From Agarilytica sp033852175 (lineage in GTDB: Bacteria; Pseudomonadota; Gammaproteobacteria; Pseudomonadales; Cellvibrionaceae), in assembly GCA_033852175.1 (NCBI GenBank), contig JAWSUY010000006.1:1-64000 (forward strand): DNA of 64,000 nt, written 5' to 3'. The notes below the pieces were generated by a model. The model was not told the DNA's origin and made no database searches. It worked only from the letters and a program-made list of their open reading frames with translations. The position numbers were made by a program, and so were the translations under genes. Within the stretch, counting starts at the first letter, position 1; each line of letters opens with the position of its first letter. This document shows, in pieces, positions 1-10,026 of the stretch.

Positions 1-42
1 TTCGAATATACTTGCCTGAGCAATGCGGGTCTCTCGCATGAT

Positions 43-108
43 AAACCCTCTTGTGTTGCTTTGTTTTTTGTTCGCACTTTCAACATAACAAATTCAAGAG
101 GGTTTTTT
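43..108 (+). terminator. Possible terminator with a long loop
   Basis: An inverted repeat with arms AAACCCTCTTG (43-53) and CAAGAGGGTTTTTT (95-108) is followed by a run of six T. The loop is about 40 bases and holds a smaller TGTTG/CAACA pairing. The T run suits a rho-independent terminator for a gene entering from the left edge, but the long loop makes this uncertain. Confidence 0.45.
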
Positions 109-151
109 AATGTATTTTGGAAATATTCTTTGTATTTCAATGGTTTACAGG

Positions 152-168
152 TTTCTGGATGGGCACTA
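152..168 (+). repeat. Dispersed motif TTTCYGGAYGGGCACTA, copy A
   Basis: The 17-mer TTTCTGGATGGGCACTA matches positions 22474-22490 with two C/T differences, and its GGATGGGCACTA core recurs at 17819. All three copies lie between genes. It may be the end of an old mobile element or a repetitive extragenic sequence; neither can be decided from this window. Confidence 0.4.
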
Positions 169-287
169 ATTAGCCTCTAAAGCCTTTTTTAGGACGTTAA
201 TTAACCGAAGTCTTATTCTCAGGATGAAAGAGTGTTTTTGCCTGAATAATTTATCGAAGCCAAATGATTTTATTAATTTAGCCCATC

Positions 288-1040
288 CTAGCTTGTCTTA
301 TTCGATGGTTCTTTTGTTTTCCGCCAGCCCTGTTTAACTCTTGCTACGATCATCAAAAAATATCGCGCTAGAGATCTGTCTGTGTTGTAGAACGTTTTAG
401 GTGGGGGAGTCCAATGCTTGGGGAAACGGTTGTATTTCCATAAACTATCAATGTCATCAAGGTCGAAATATTTCTCTGTGTTTTCTTTATTTGTTTGCCC
501 ATAAAGTTCGAGAAATCCCGCCACTTCAAATGCCATAACGTTTGTGCCAAATAACGATTTTTTGTTAAAGGGGCATTGGTTAAACTGATTCAGTGCGGAG
601 CCTAGAGAGTCTTTTGTCAAACGCCCCGAATCGCCAGCGAAACTTTTTAAAAGTTCAAGTCTTTTCTCAGAAAATCCTTGGGGATTGTTCAGTATTCCTG
701 AGTCGCTACCGTGGTCGAGGAAGGTTCCTTTAAATGCTGTAAGATTGATAAATCCAGGCCTTTTTTCCTCAACAGATGACTCTCCCGTACTGATGAGTAA
801 ATTCTCAACTTTGGTTTTAGGGACTAGGCCAATATATTCCAAAAAATGTCGAATCTCTTCAGTTGTTGCCCAGCCTTCTGAGTCGGGATTTAGCAGGCCC
901 ATACGAATTCCCGTGCGTAAATTGGGGCACAATACTTTATCAAATAGTGCCTGAGAAAGGCTCGTGTCGGAGACACTTCGATACTTCACCGTAATGTTGT
1001 CTGTTGTACTTGCTGTGGCTTCAGGTATTTTTTCGGACAT
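288..1040 (-). CDS. Hypothetical protein, about 250 residues
   Basis: I do not recognise this protein. It is soluble by appearance, with no signal peptide and no clear membrane helix. Visible features are an acidic LDDIDSLWKYN segment near residue 195, a proline-rich turn just after it, and a basic C-terminal tail. The first 20 residues are polar and probably disordered. It begins with ATG at 1040. It stands alone between a 250-base stretch on its 3' side and 347 bases before the AraC-type gene, so its neighbours give no clue. The long clean reading frame and normal composition suggest a real gene. A loose similarity to EF-hand or caleosin-like acidic segments came to mind but is not supported by a complete motif. 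Confidence 0.65.
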   Translation of the reverse strand: MSEKIPEATASTTDNITVKYRSVSDTSLSQALFDKVLCPNLRTGIRMGLLNPDSEGWATTEEIRHFLEYIGLVPKTKVENLLISTGESSVEEKRPGFINLTAFKGTFLDHGSDSGILNNPQGFSEKRLELLKSFAGDSGRLTKDSLGSALNQFNQCPFNKKSLFGTNVMAFEVAGFLELYGQTNKENTEKYFDLDDIDSLWKYNRFPKHWTPPPKTFYNTDRSLARYFLMIVARVKQGWRKTKEPSNKTS

Positions 1041-1387
1041 GCGGTCACCCTGTATTTAACAAGTGGCTTAAGGCCATAGAATTCTAGGTTCGGGGTTCTC
1101 TGGAATCTAACGTGCTCGATCTGGCATTATTGTTTTGTACATGAAGTACCTATTTAGACATTTGTCAAAAATATTTTTTAAGATGTGTTATTGCAAAATT
1201 TAACGTAAAACGTTTTCATCTGTTCGAGTTTACGGATGAAAATAGGAGGCCGCTGAGGTGCTTCAGCGTTGAACCCGAGAGGGGAGGGCTGCTCCAAAAC
1301 TCTAGATAGAGTATTGGTCACATATTTCCCTCTCGCAAGTTTTCGGCTTGAAAGGGGCTGTCCGATATTGTAAAAGGCTATCGAAAA
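1041..1387. other. Non-coding stretch, 347 bases
   Basis: This lies between two minus-strand genes. I see no convincing open frame, strong hairpin or RNA gene here. A plus-strand frame starting at 1348 is only the shadow of the AraC-type gene. Confidence 0.5.
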
Positions 1388-2296
1388 TCATACCCATACT
1401 GGTATACAAAAATCCAAATCAAACTGGCCAGAGCTGTTCAGAAAATGGTTGTCTCTATAAATGGCATAGCCGGGTGTCGTACCTAGCTCATAGCCACTGG
1501 TTGGCAACCATTGATGATAAAAATTATGCATTACCGGCAGTAAGTCGCCATAAGTCCCTGTGACTTTCATCGATGCATAACTGCCAGACGGAATGGTTAG
1601 CACGCCAACGGAATTGTTGTTTTTAATGCTGGAATGGCAGAATGACGTGGGCAGGGTAATGGCCGCTACATACCTACATTGATCTAAAGCGACAATGTCG
1701 GGATTTGAATGATGCAAGCCAATCATTTCTTGTTTATCCCAATCAAGCTCTGCTGAAAATGCCCAAGCCCTCAAATATTGCCACGCATGTGTGATTGAGC
1801 GGTCATACCCCAAATGTCGGACATAGGCGATATCGCGAGCAGGTAGGGGCTTAATCGTCACATTCGGAAGGCATGATTTTTTTGCGGCGCCTAACAAGGT
1901 ACTTTTTTGCTGTTCTTGTAGCTGCGTAAAGTAAGCGTTATAGCCAAAAGCTCTCCAGTTACTGGGCGAGACCGTAAAGTGCTTTTTGAATACTTGTGAA
2001 AACGAGGCTGGGGATTGAAAACCACAGCCTTGGGCAATATCAATGACACTTGTGTCGGGTTCGAACATTAACCGGTTTGCCGCCAGCTCTAAACGTGCAG
2101 AGCGTATGTAGTGATTGACGCTTGTACCACACACTTGCTTAAACACGCGATGGAAATGATGGGGCGAATAAGCGGCGCGTTCAGCAAGTTCTTGCGCAAC
2201 TAAGGCTTCATTTAAATGACCGTGAATATAATACAGAACACTGTTTATTCGCGTTTGCTGTTGTCTGAGCTTGTTTCGCTCCACGAGTGACCTCAA
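1388..2296 (-). CDS. AraC-family regulator with GyrI-like ligand domain
   Basis: This is a transcription regulator of the AraC/XylS family (MarA/Rob-like layout), 302 residues. The DNA-binding part comes first: two helix-turn-helix units at about residues 15-115, including the family signature from VIDIAQGCGFQSPASFSQVFKK. Residues from about 145 to the end form a GyrI-like effector-binding domain, the type that binds small hydrophobic ligands in Rob and BmrR. It starts with ATG at 2296 and is divergent from the aminotransferase at 2520, with a 223-base shared upstream region. That arrangement suggests it may control the aminotransferase gene. The regulated genes and ligand cannot be read from sequence. 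Confidence 0.88.
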   Translation of the reverse strand: MRSLVERNKLRQQQTRINSVLYYIHGHLNEALVAQELAERAAYSPHHFHRVFKQVCGTSVNHYIRSARLELAANRLMFEPDTSVIDIAQGCGFQSPASFSQVFKKHFTVSPSNWRAFGYNAYFTQLQEQQKSTLLGAAKKSCLPNVTIKPLPARDIAYVRHLGYDRSITHAWQYLRAWAFSAELDWDKQEMIGLHHSNPDIVALDQCRYVAAITLPTSFCHSSIKNNNSVGVLTIPSGSYASMKVTGTYGDLLPVMHNFYHQWLPTSGYELGTTPGYAIYRDNHFLNSSGQFDLDFCIPVWV

Positions 2297-2519
2297 ATTA
2301 GAGCCCGGCCATAAGGATTGCTATGACATTGTTTATAGGCTGGCACGGGTTATTTTTATTACTGGTGTAGTCTTCGGGTAACGGGGTGCCAGTTGCAGTT
2401 TTCACGAAGTTATAAAGATCGCACAAATGGACAAGCCTTGCCACTGTTTTGCTAACGCACTCCCTCCGTCATATGCGTAGCCTACAAAGCCTTAAATATT
2501 CAATATATGAGTCCGTCCC

Positions 2520-3686
2520 GTGCCAATAGAACTATCACTTAACCCTTTAGTTGAATCGATCAAGCCTTCTTATATTCGTGAAATATTGGCGGCCAGCGCG
2601 AAGCCGAATATGATTTCGTTAGCGGGCGGACTTCCGGCCCCCGAACTCTTCCCTATGGATTTGGTGCAGAAGGCACTGTTAGACGTTGCTCAAGTCCCAG
2701 ACTATTTTCAGTATGGTTCTACCGAAGGTGATGTGGCGCTTCGGCAATGGATCGCTAATGCGTGGCGTACACCAGCAGAGACTTTGGACCATGACAATGT
2801 ATTGGTTACTACCGGTTCTCAGCAGGCTCTAGACCTGATCGCGCGTGCGTATATAGCGCCAGGTGATCGGGTGCTGGTCGAATCGCCCTGTTACCTGGGC
2901 GCCTTGCAAGTTTTTAAACTTGCGGGAGCGGAAATTATTACCATCGATCAGCTGGATGATGGGCCGGACCTGAGCCAGCTAGAAGATGCTTTGAAGCTTG
3001 CGCCCAAATTGTTTTATACCGTGCCGGATTTTCACAACCCCACAGGCGTATGTTGGTCGCGAGATAAGCGTGAGCAAGTTGCCGCTATGATTAGCCGACG
3101 CGACGTTATCGTTGTTGAAGATGCGCCGTATCGAGAACTACGATACGAGGGGGAAAGTCTGCCTCAGCTGTCTTCATACCTGAATAAAGTCAGCTTCCGT
3201 CTTGGGTCGTTTTCAAAAACAATAACCCCAGGTGTGCGTTTGGGGTTTGTTATTGCGAATAGGGCAATGCTTGCCCCGCTCATTACAATCAAACAAGCGG
3301 CTGATTTACACAGTTCTCAGCCTTTGCAGCATATGATCTTACAGATGTTGGAAGATCCGACATTTGGTGAGCACCTTGCCAGGGTGAGGGATGAGTATCG
3401 TCGGCGCAGGGATTTATTATGTAAGCTTCTTCGGGATCAATTTGGCTCTGCGGTTTCTTTCACACGCCCTCATGGTGGTATGTTTTTATGGGTCTCGTTT
3501 GATGATGCTTGTAGTGACATAATTGCAGCCAATGCACTAGCCTGCGGTGTAACCGTTGTGCCGGGAACGGCATTTTTAGATAGCGACTGTGCCGCTTCTA
3601 ATAGTTTGCGTCTAAATTTCAGTTACGAAAGCGAGGATGTTTTAGCGCAGGGCGTTTCCCGTTTGCATTCTGCCGTATATATGTAG
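2520..3686 (+). CDS. PLP-dependent class I/II aminotransferase
   Basis: This 388-residue protein is a fold-type I aminotransferase of the 2-aminoadipate/MocR-like group, but without the GntR DNA-binding domain of true MocR regulators. The expected motifs are present: SLAGGLPAPELFP near residue 33, TTGSQQALDL near 97, the PDFHNPTG cofactor-site segment near 167, and the Schiff-base lysine K233 in SFSKTITPGVRLGF. The frame opens with GTG at 2520; an ATG just upstream is in another frame, so GTG is the likely start. The substrate is unknown; members of this group act on 2-aminoadipate, branched or aromatic amino acids. The divergent AraC-type gene is a candidate regulator. Confidence 0.88.
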   Translation: MPIELSLNPLVESIKPSYIREILAASAKPNMISLAGGLPAPELFPMDLVQKALLDVAQVPDYFQYGSTEGDVALRQWIANAWRTPAETLDHDNVLVTTGSQQALDLIARAYIAPGDRVLVESPCYLGALQVFKLAGAEIITIDQLDDGPDLSQLEDALKLAPKLFYTVPDFHNPTGVCWSRDKREQVAAMISRRDVIVVEDAPYRELRYEGESLPQLSSYLNKVSFRLGSFSKTITPGVRLGFVIANRAMLAPLITIKQAADLHSSQPLQHMILQMLEDPTFGEHLARVRDEYRRRRDLLCKLLRDQFGSAVSFTRPHGGMFLWVSFDDACSDIIAANALACGVTVVPGTAFLDSDCAASNSLRLNFSYESEDVLAQGVSRLHSAVYM

Positions 3687-3946
3687 CTGGCGCCTCGAGC
3701 AGAATTCATTTAGTGAGTCCTCTAAGGGGGCCAATCTGTGCGCGCTATATTTCTGTTTTAGTCATGGTGAGCACTACTTTAATAATTCCAGCAAAGAAGC
3801 CTATAGGGAACTGTAAAGCGACAAGTGATAACCCCTTGGTTTTGGCTTGAATGCTGAGCCTATCACTCAATATTTTTGAACCCACCTTGTATAGAACGCT
3901 ATAAACCACCATTGTATTCTCAGCTAACGAATAACGAGTGAATGGC

Positions 3947-5809
3947 ATGTTGAAGTGGTTGTGGCAATTTATTAAACCCTATCGTAAGCGCTTAATCATT
4001 GCGATGATCGCGTTGCTGGTGACGGCAATGCTAGGCCTGTCGTTGGGCCAAGCCGTTCGGCTACTTATGGATGAAGGTTTTTCTGCCAATTCGAAGTCGG
4101 GTTTGGCCGATATTCTCGGTATTTTCGTGGCGGTGGTTTTTGCGCTGTCCATGGGCGCTTACCTACGGTTCTATATGGTTTCTTGGCTAGGTGAGCGAGT
4201 CGTGGCAGATATTCGCAAAAAACTCTATCGGCATATGCTGAGTTTATCGCCCAGTTTTTTTGAAGATAACCTCAGCGGTGAAATCCAAAGTCGGCTCACA
4301 ACCGATACCGCGCTTTTACAGACCGTTGTTGGCTCTTCATTCTCTCTCGCATTGCGTAACAGCCTAACGTTTATCGGTGGGCTGACACTGATGTTCGTGA
4401 GCAATGTAAAGCTAAGTTTGATTGTCCTCGTGGTTGTTCCTCTTATCGTATTTCCACTGATTTACTTTGGTCGCAAGGTCAAAGCGCTATCGCGTCAAAG
4501 CCAAGACAAAATAGCCGCAATTGGTGTTAAAGCGGGTGAAAGCCTGCAGCATATAAAAATCGTACAAGCGTTTACGCGTGAGTCTTTAGTCGAAGGTCAG
4601 TTTAATGAAGCGGCAGAAAATGCTTTTGATGTGGCGCTATTACGCATTAAGCAGCGGGCCTTATTAATCGCTTTGGTCATGATGTTAGTCATGAGCGCAA
4701 TTGCCGGGATGCTTTATGTCGGTGGTAGCGATGTTCTAGAAGGGCGTATGTCTCCGGGGGAGCTTGGTGCCTTTGTTTTTTACGCGATAATGGTCGCTAG
4801 CTCGTTAGCCACAGTCACAGAAGTGTATGGCGAAGTTCAGCGAGCAGCGGGTGCTGTCGAGCGTATTCGTGAACTCTTAATGACCAAAGCCGATATTTCT
4901 TCGGGAAATAAAATCGACTTTGCAATTGCCTCCACAGATTCTAAAGACTCTGGGGTTGTTAGCGCTGAAGGCGCTTATTTGAAAAACGCTGAAGACTCAT
5001 CTTTCGACAGTGCTGGTGGTTCAGAGGGAGCCGGTAAAGAAACTGCACTGTTGAGTTTCAATCAGGTTAATTACGCATACCCTTCGCGGCCTGATACGAA
5101 AGCGATTGATTCTTTGACCCTGGATATTTTACCGGGTGAACGCTTGGCTTTAGTGGGGCCTTCCGGGGCAGGAAAGTCCACGCTATTTGATTTATTGCTG
5201 CGCTTTCGCGATCCTCAGTCGGGATCAATTTCGATCGCAGGGGAAAAACTCAAGGGTTTGAATTTAACTTCTCTACGTTCGCAATTTGCCTTGGTGCCTC
5301 AACAGCCTATTTTGTTTAGTACAACGGTGTGGGAAAACCTGCGTTATGGCAGCCCCGATGCTACGGAAGAAGAGGTGATTGCTGCAGCGAAAGCAGCTCA
5401 TGCCGATGAATTTATTGCGCAACTGCCTGATGGTTATCACTCCTTTTTGGGTGAAAATGGTGTGAAATTATCAGGAGGACAAAAACAACGATTGGCCATT
5501 GCGAGAGCAATCTTACGCGACCCTAAAATACTGCTGCTTGACGAAGCCACCAGTGCTTTAGATGCGCAAAGCGAATTTTTAGTGCAGCAAGCGCTTGACG
5601 AACTTATGAAAGATCGGACGACGCTCATCATAGCCCATCGATTAGCGACGGTTGCGCATGTTGATCGCATCGCGGTATTTGATCAAGGTTGCCTTGCTGA
5701 TATAGGAACACATCAAACTTTATTGGATAGCTCTCCCTTGTACAAAAGGCTGGCAGAACTGCAGTTTGATGTTGAGAGCGCCTCTAAAAAGACACTTTTT
5801 TCGCGATGA
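3947..5809 (+). CDS. MsbA/LmrA-type ABC exporter (permease fused to ATPase)
   Basis: This is a half-transporter that should act as a homodimer in the inner membrane, exporting lipids or hydrophobic compounds. The first 310 residues carry six membrane helices of the type 1 exporter fold. The ATPase half has Walker A GPSGAGKST near residue 404, Q-loop LVPQQPILF, signature LSGGQKQR near 507, Walker B ILLLDEAT near 529 and the switch histidine in IIAHR. About 50 Ser/Asp/Gly-rich residues sit between the halves, longer than the usual linker. GTG at 3938 and ATG at 3947 are both possible starts; ATG is chosen because MLKWLWQFIKPY is typical of the family. It looks monocistronic. It could be the essential lipid A flippase or a paralogue. 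Confidence 0.9.
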   Translation: MLKWLWQFIKPYRKRLIIAMIALLVTAMLGLSLGQAVRLLMDEGFSANSKSGLADILGIFVAVVFALSMGAYLRFYMVSWLGERVVADIRKKLYRHMLSLSPSFFEDNLSGEIQSRLTTDTALLQTVVGSSFSLALRNSLTFIGGLTLMFVSNVKLSLIVLVVVPLIVFPLIYFGRKVKALSRQSQDKIAAIGVKAGESLQHIKIVQAFTRESLVEGQFNEAAENAFDVALLRIKQRALLIALVMMLVMSAIAGMLYVGGSDVLEGRMSPGELGAFVFYAIMVASSLATVTEVYGEVQRAAGAVERIRELLMTKADISSGNKIDFAIASTDSKDSGVVSAEGAYLKNAEDSSFDSAGGSEGAGKETALLSFNQVNYAYPSRPDTKAIDSLTLDILPGERLALVGPSGAGKSTLFDLLLRFRDPQSGSISIAGEKLKGLNLTSLRSQFALVPQQPILFSTTVWENLRYGSPDATEEEVIAAAKAAHADEFIAQLPDGYHSFLGENGVKLSGGQKQRLAIARAILRDPKILLLDEATSALDAQSEFLVQQALDELMKDRTTLIIAHRLATVAHVDRIAVFDQGCLADIGTHQTLLDSSPLYKRLAELQFDVESASKKTLFSR

Positions 5810-6075
5810 TAATACTGGATCCGCGGGTTACCCACAAAAAATAGAACCCTCGTGTACTGCACGTGCGCTTTGGTTCTCAGAACGGTACTAACGCAGCCTC
5901 ACAAAAATAATGCTATTTTTTGAGGCGATTTTTAATAAAAGAATATTTCTCTTCAGGTGGCGCGTATTTTTTCTTAGGTTTGATCTGCAACAACTGCATG
6001 AGAATGGCAAATAAAATCATATATTAATTCTGAGAAGTGTCCATTTTTATCTGTTAAAAAATCAGTTTATAATAT

Positions 6076-6460
6076 TCATGGGTTGTGATTTTCTTGCAGC
6101 TTAAAACCTCGGTCACCCAAAAAGGCCTCAATTTTCCCCTCATGGATTCCAAAGGTGTATGCTTCATTGAGCGCGGAAACGATTTTTACGTTATCAGCTG
6201 CCATAATAGCTGTACCCCCCCCCTTCGATGACCGAACGGCAGATGTAATCAAATAAAAGTTCACTACCTGCAGGGGAGTAGGACCTAACAAATATTAATG
6301 TGTCATCCACCGCGTGAGATGAAAGATACATCGATACGCCTTCCCATAGAAATAATTCTTTTTTATCTGGCTGAAATCCTGCGTTCAATAAAGCCTCTTT
6401 AAGGCTGTGCTTGTTAAAATTTATTCTGACAAAGTACACGTTGTCGGGGGGGGATAAATG
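6076..6460 (-). pseudogene. Remnant of a class I SAM-dependent methyltransferase (leucine carboxyl methyltransferase-like)
   Basis: Two overlapping frames together give the C-terminal half of a TIGR00027-type methyltransferase. The upstream piece reads PPDNVYFVRINFNKHSLKEA, then LFLWEGVSMYLS and GSELLFDYI. After a run of nine C at 6215-6223 the frame changes, and the second piece carries the family's closing GIHEGKIEAFLGDRGF segment. A run of eight G at 6446-6453 marks another break, and upstream of it no more of the protein can be read in any frame. The N-terminal SAM-binding half is therefore missing. The homopolymers may be slippage sites or sequencing errors, but the missing half argues for real decay. 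Confidence 0.72.
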
Positions 6461-7641
6461 ACTCGGTTTTCATTACGTTAAGGGCTCCTTTGACTGAGTG
6501 GTCACTGTCACCTATTTTCTGCTAGGTGCGTAAGCAGGGAGTCAGGCGGTCAGTATCCGAAGGTTGATCTTCAATGCTATGTTCGCTACGTAATAATTCT
6601 TCTAAGTAATTTATGTTCATGTGTGCAGTATATCCTTAATGACTTTTGTTTCTAAGATCAAAGCTAGGTTATACCTCTAGTCATTATATCTTAGGTGGTT
6701 TAGCCCCAGTTGGTTAGTTACGGTTAGTCGTCTTTCTGCAGTTATTTTTTCATTGGAGGTTAATCACTTCTTCGATCGCTTGCTTAAATGAAAAGAAAGG
6801 AGGCCACCTCTCTACCCGTGCCATCAAACGCTTCAGCAGAATTGTCTTGTAGCTGCTTCTTTCAGTCAATTATATGGTTTTGATGAAGAGCGAAATGTTT
6901 GGATGGTTCAGCTAAGGTCTTGTCGCCTTTGATTGCGGCAATAGCCACTTTAACTTTAAGTGTGGGTGAGTTATTTCTGCGGGGTCATCTGCTCATAGTG
7001 TGCTCTCTTTTAAGGTGTTGTTCTCGCCATCATGGGGGCAGCTTATCACTTAACTGGGTGTTCAAGTTTTCGGGGTCACATCTTTTACTAGAGGATCTGC
7101 TGTCACTGTTTTATTTTTGGCGTTTATTAACGAAATTAACTTATCATCGTTATACGCTGAAGAGTCAAAACGTGTAATTAAGTGTCAATAATTGTTTGTT
7201 CGTTATGTCTAAATTAAGGTGAGTTTTGTGACGGGCGGCTGGTTGGTTATATTCATCATTTGTTAGCTGAAATTTAATTTATCTTTAATAAAATAAATTG
7301 TACATCTCATTCCTGTAAGGAATATAACTCTATTTTTTATAAAAATAAAATATAATAAATGCTGGTTTTTATATCTGTTTGTCTGGCTTTTTATCTCTCT
7401 TATTCCTCGAGCACAAATTATTGTTCTCCGTAGTGGCGCGGTAATAATAATTTTTATCTCCATAATTAATGAGTCTAACGCCACCGGCTAAATTAGCATG
7501 GCGCGTGCTACATTATTAATGTTGGATTGGTATTTAAATGGCGTCTGATGTTTCGTTTTCGGAAGCCGTTATAACTCCCTAATCTAATCAGGTGGCTGAG
7601 TATTCGCTTAAGCTACGTCCCCTAAAATTTGTAAGTTTTTT
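6461..7641. other. Long non-coding stretch, about 1.2 kb
   Basis: No convincing gene is visible. Frames at 6899-7177 (plus) and 7263-7484 (minus) lack a ribosome site, recognisable motif or natural composition. The right half is AT-rich and should hold the promoter of the pilin operon that begins at 7642. The amount of empty sequence next to a broken methyltransferase suggests an eroded region. Confidence 0.5.
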
Positions 7642-8247
7642 ATGAAATATGCACTTATGAAAAAATTTCCCGGATTTACGTTAATAGAACTACTTGTTGT
7701 CATGTCTATCGCTATAATTTTAGCAAGTGTGGCAGTTCCGAGTTTTGACGATACGATTAAAAATAGGCGCTTATCGTCGACGACAATGGATTTACTGGGT
7801 GAATTTGAATATGCCCGGTCTGAGGCGGTCAAACGAAATTTCCCCGTGACGATTTGTGCGACGACTGACAATCTGACATGTAACACGAAAAGTTGGGAGA
7901 GTGGTCGCTTAGTCTTTATTGATGATGGTGCGGGAACACCGGCCAACCAAGCGAATGGCGTGGTAAATGGTGAAGAAATTCTTAAGACCTTTGGATCTTC
8001 GCCCAATGCCGTCACTATTCGATCGACTATTTTTAATGCTTCGAACTATTTGGTTTTTTATGAGGATGGCTCGGTAGATGATGTTGGTACAATGGTTGTG
8101 TGTGATGACCGTGGCGGAGTCTACAGCACTTATGCTGCGGCGCTTAATCTCAGCATTATTGGACAGTCTCGAAAGGCTTATGACTCTGATGAAGAACTTG
8201 ACGATGTCGTCAACGACATAGCAGGAGAAAATGTAGAATGCATATAA
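7642..8247 (+). CDS. fimT: Type IV minor pseudopilin, FimT/FimU (GspH-like)
   Basis: This 201-residue protein opens with a class III prepilin leader: a short basic stretch, then FPG and FTLIELLVVMSIAIILASVAVP. The prepilin peptidase should cut after the glycine at residue 11 and methylate the new phenylalanine; E5 of the mature protein is present. The rest fits the GspH/FimT beta-sheet head, with a pair of cysteines (ICATTDNLTC). It is expected at the tip of type IV pili. It is the first gene of the operon fimT-pilV-pilW-pilX-pilY1-pilE, and its last 10 bases overlap the next frame. A second ATG at codon 6 is also possible as the start. Confidence 0.88.
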   Translation: MKYALMKKFPGFTLIELLVVMSIAIILASVAVPSFDDTIKNRRLSSTTMDLLGEFEYARSEAVKRNFPVTICATTDNLTCNTKSWESGRLVFIDDGAGTPANQANGVVNGEEILKTFGSSPNAVTIRSTIFNASNYLVFYEDGSVDDVGTMVVCDDRGGVYSTYAAALNLSIIGQSRKAYDSDEELDDVVNDIAGENVECI

Positions 8248-8780
8248 CGAGATCGGTAAAAACAATGAAAACCTGCCGTGGCTTTAGCCTAATTGAAGTG
8301 ATGGTGTCTGTATTTATTTTGTCAGTGGGACTACTTGGTGTGGCTTCCATGCAGGCCTCGAGTATTAAGGTGAATGTTGGTGCCTATAATCAATCGCAGG
8401 CGAATATCTTGATGACCGAAATATTGGATCGTATGCGCCTAAACCGCGATGCGTTTTTAGCCGGACGCTATGACAATGTGAATACTGATGAGTCGCAAGC
8501 CTCTGAACAACAGTGCATCTCCTCAAATGGCGGATGTAATAGTTCGCAGCTGGCATTAAATGATATTCGAGACTTTACAGGGTTTTTTAAGGACGTTAAT
8601 GATTTAGGAGCTAATTTTGTCGCGCTTATTCCGGGTGGGAGCGCTATCATTAATCGTGATGTGACCACTAACTTGGCGACTGTTAGCGTCACTTGGGATC
8701 AAGAAGTTTGGAGCAGCGTTGGCGGTGAAATGGAAAAAAATCTAACCACACAATTTTTAACGATGACCGTTAAGATTTAA
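8238..8780 (+). CDS. pilV: Type IV pilus minor pilin PilV
   Basis: The protein (180 residues) has the prepilin signature RG-FSLIEVMVSVFILSVGLLGV followed by ASMQASSIKVN, typical of PilV. Cleavage is expected after the glycine at residue 15. PilV proteins prime pilus assembly together with FimT, PilW and PilX and help bring PilY1 to the tip. The ATG at 8238 overlaps the end of fimT and follows an AGGAG at 8222; an in-frame ATG at 8265 would give a more usual short leader and cannot be excluded. Several cysteines in the middle (QQCISSNGGC) may form a disulfide. Confidence 0.87.
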   Translation: MHITRSVKTMKTCRGFSLIEVMVSVFILSVGLLGVASMQASSIKVNVGAYNQSQANILMTEILDRMRLNRDAFLAGRYDNVNTDESQASEQQCISSNGGCNSSQLALNDIRDFTGFFKDVNDLGANFVALIPGGSAIINRDVTTNLATVSVTWDQEVWSSVGGEMEKNLTTQFLTMTVKI

Positions 8781-8798
8781 TCTGAGAGCATTTCATTT

Positions 8799-9884
8799 AT
8801 GACAATTCGTGATCACAAAAATTGTCAGCGTGTAAATGGATTTACGCTCGTCGAATTTATGATTTCGATGACCTTGGGTTTAGTCCTAATTGCTGGATTA
8901 CTACAGATAATGAGTAATCATAAAATGCTCATCAATACAGAAACGTCGCTGTCGCGTATTCAAGAATCGGGGCGATTTATCATGAATATGTTGGCGAAAG
9001 ATATTCGTAAAATTGGCTACCATGGCTGTTCTGACCCTGCGGAAATGAGTGTTGTTGTTATGGCGACAGCCGGTGTTGATGCGAATTTTGGCTCAACATC
9101 ATTGCGGGGATTTGAAGTGGATAGCGGCGTATTTTCTCCCGCGTTAGCTGCAGGCGATGCTCTTTTGACGATACAAGGCGGTGGCGTTGCTAAGGCTCGT
9201 TCAGGAAGTGACGTACTTCAAATTAAATTTGCTGATCGTACCGGTGCAGAGCTAACCGGGAATACCGACCCGGTAAATGCCAATATCCAGGTGGATAGCA
9301 ACCCCACAGAGCTTAGTAAAGATGATATCGCTATTGTCGCGGATTGTCAGTCAGCACATATTTTTTCTATTACCAACGTCGTGGGTGGCGGAGGGAATGT
9401 TACGATGACTCATGCCGCGAGTAATAACTCCCCTCATAAAATGTTACCCGGTTATGGTTCTGGGGCTGAATTACTGTCCTACCAAGATTTAACTTACTTT
9501 GTTGGTGATACCGGTAGGAACACTAATGGTGATGTGGACGTATTCGCGTTGTACCGTAAATACAGTACCAGTAATACCCCTGAAGAGTTGATAGAGGGCG
9601 TTGAGTTTCTATCGATTTTATACGGTGAAAGTGTGGGAACAGACAATGTTCGCTTTGTACCCGCTGGAACGGCTGGGTTAGATATGCAAAATGTTGTGGC
9701 TATTCGAATAGCGGTATTGATTCAGGATTTTGAAACCAGTAGAGCTGATGAAGATGGCATTAATTATGCACTTCTTGATACGACGATCTTAGCGGATGGT
9801 GATATCTCCCATACGGGTGGCCGTTATTTACGAAAAGCGTTTACAGCGACGGTGCAATTACGCAACACAAGAAGTTCTGAATAA
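8799..9884 (+). CDS. pilW: Type IV pilus minor pilin PilW
   Basis: A 361-residue protein with leader VNG and FTLVEFMISMTLGLVLIAGLLQIM, a hallmark of PilW. The mature N-terminal helix is followed by RIQESGRFIMNMLAKDIRKIGY, a segment conserved in PilW proteins. The large globular head (about residues 60-340) is beta-rich with many Asp/Gly/Ser. It is a structural minor pilin expected at the base of the PilY1-containing tip complex. It lies 18 bases after pilV in the same operon. About 140 bases separate it from the next coding start, with no terminator seen. Confidence 0.88.
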   Translation: MTIRDHKNCQRVNGFTLVEFMISMTLGLVLIAGLLQIMSNHKMLINTETSLSRIQESGRFIMNMLAKDIRKIGYHGCSDPAEMSVVVMATAGVDANFGSTSLRGFEVDSGVFSPALAAGDALLTIQGGGVAKARSGSDVLQIKFADRTGAELTGNTDPVNANIQVDSNPTELSKDDIAIVADCQSAHIFSITNVVGGGGNVTMTHAASNNSPHKMLPGYGSGAELLSYQDLTYFVGDTGRNTNGDVDVFALYRKYSTSNTPEELIEGVEFLSILYGESVGTDNVRFVPAGTAGLDMQNVVAIRIAVLIQDFETSRADEDGINYALLDTTILADGDISHTGGRYLRKAFTATVQLRNTRSSE

Positions 9885-10026
9885 CGAGATCTTCTGAAAT
9901 AGATCTGTCGATAGTTCAGGAAAAACATAAATGAATATCATCTAAAGTGGCAGCGGTATAAAGACTATGACCTTAATCTTGAAACCTCATTCTCAATTAA
10001 TGCTTTCAGAAAAGAAGCCTGTAAAT

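Noticed and set aside
3745..3948. Minus-strand frame of 67 residues ahead of the ABC exporter
   Set aside because: No ribosome site or family motif, and it overlaps the exporter's start; probably chance.
6899..7177. Plus-strand frame of 92 residues in the empty region
   Set aside because: Unnatural composition rich in Leu/Ser/Cys, no ribosome site, no recognisable motif.
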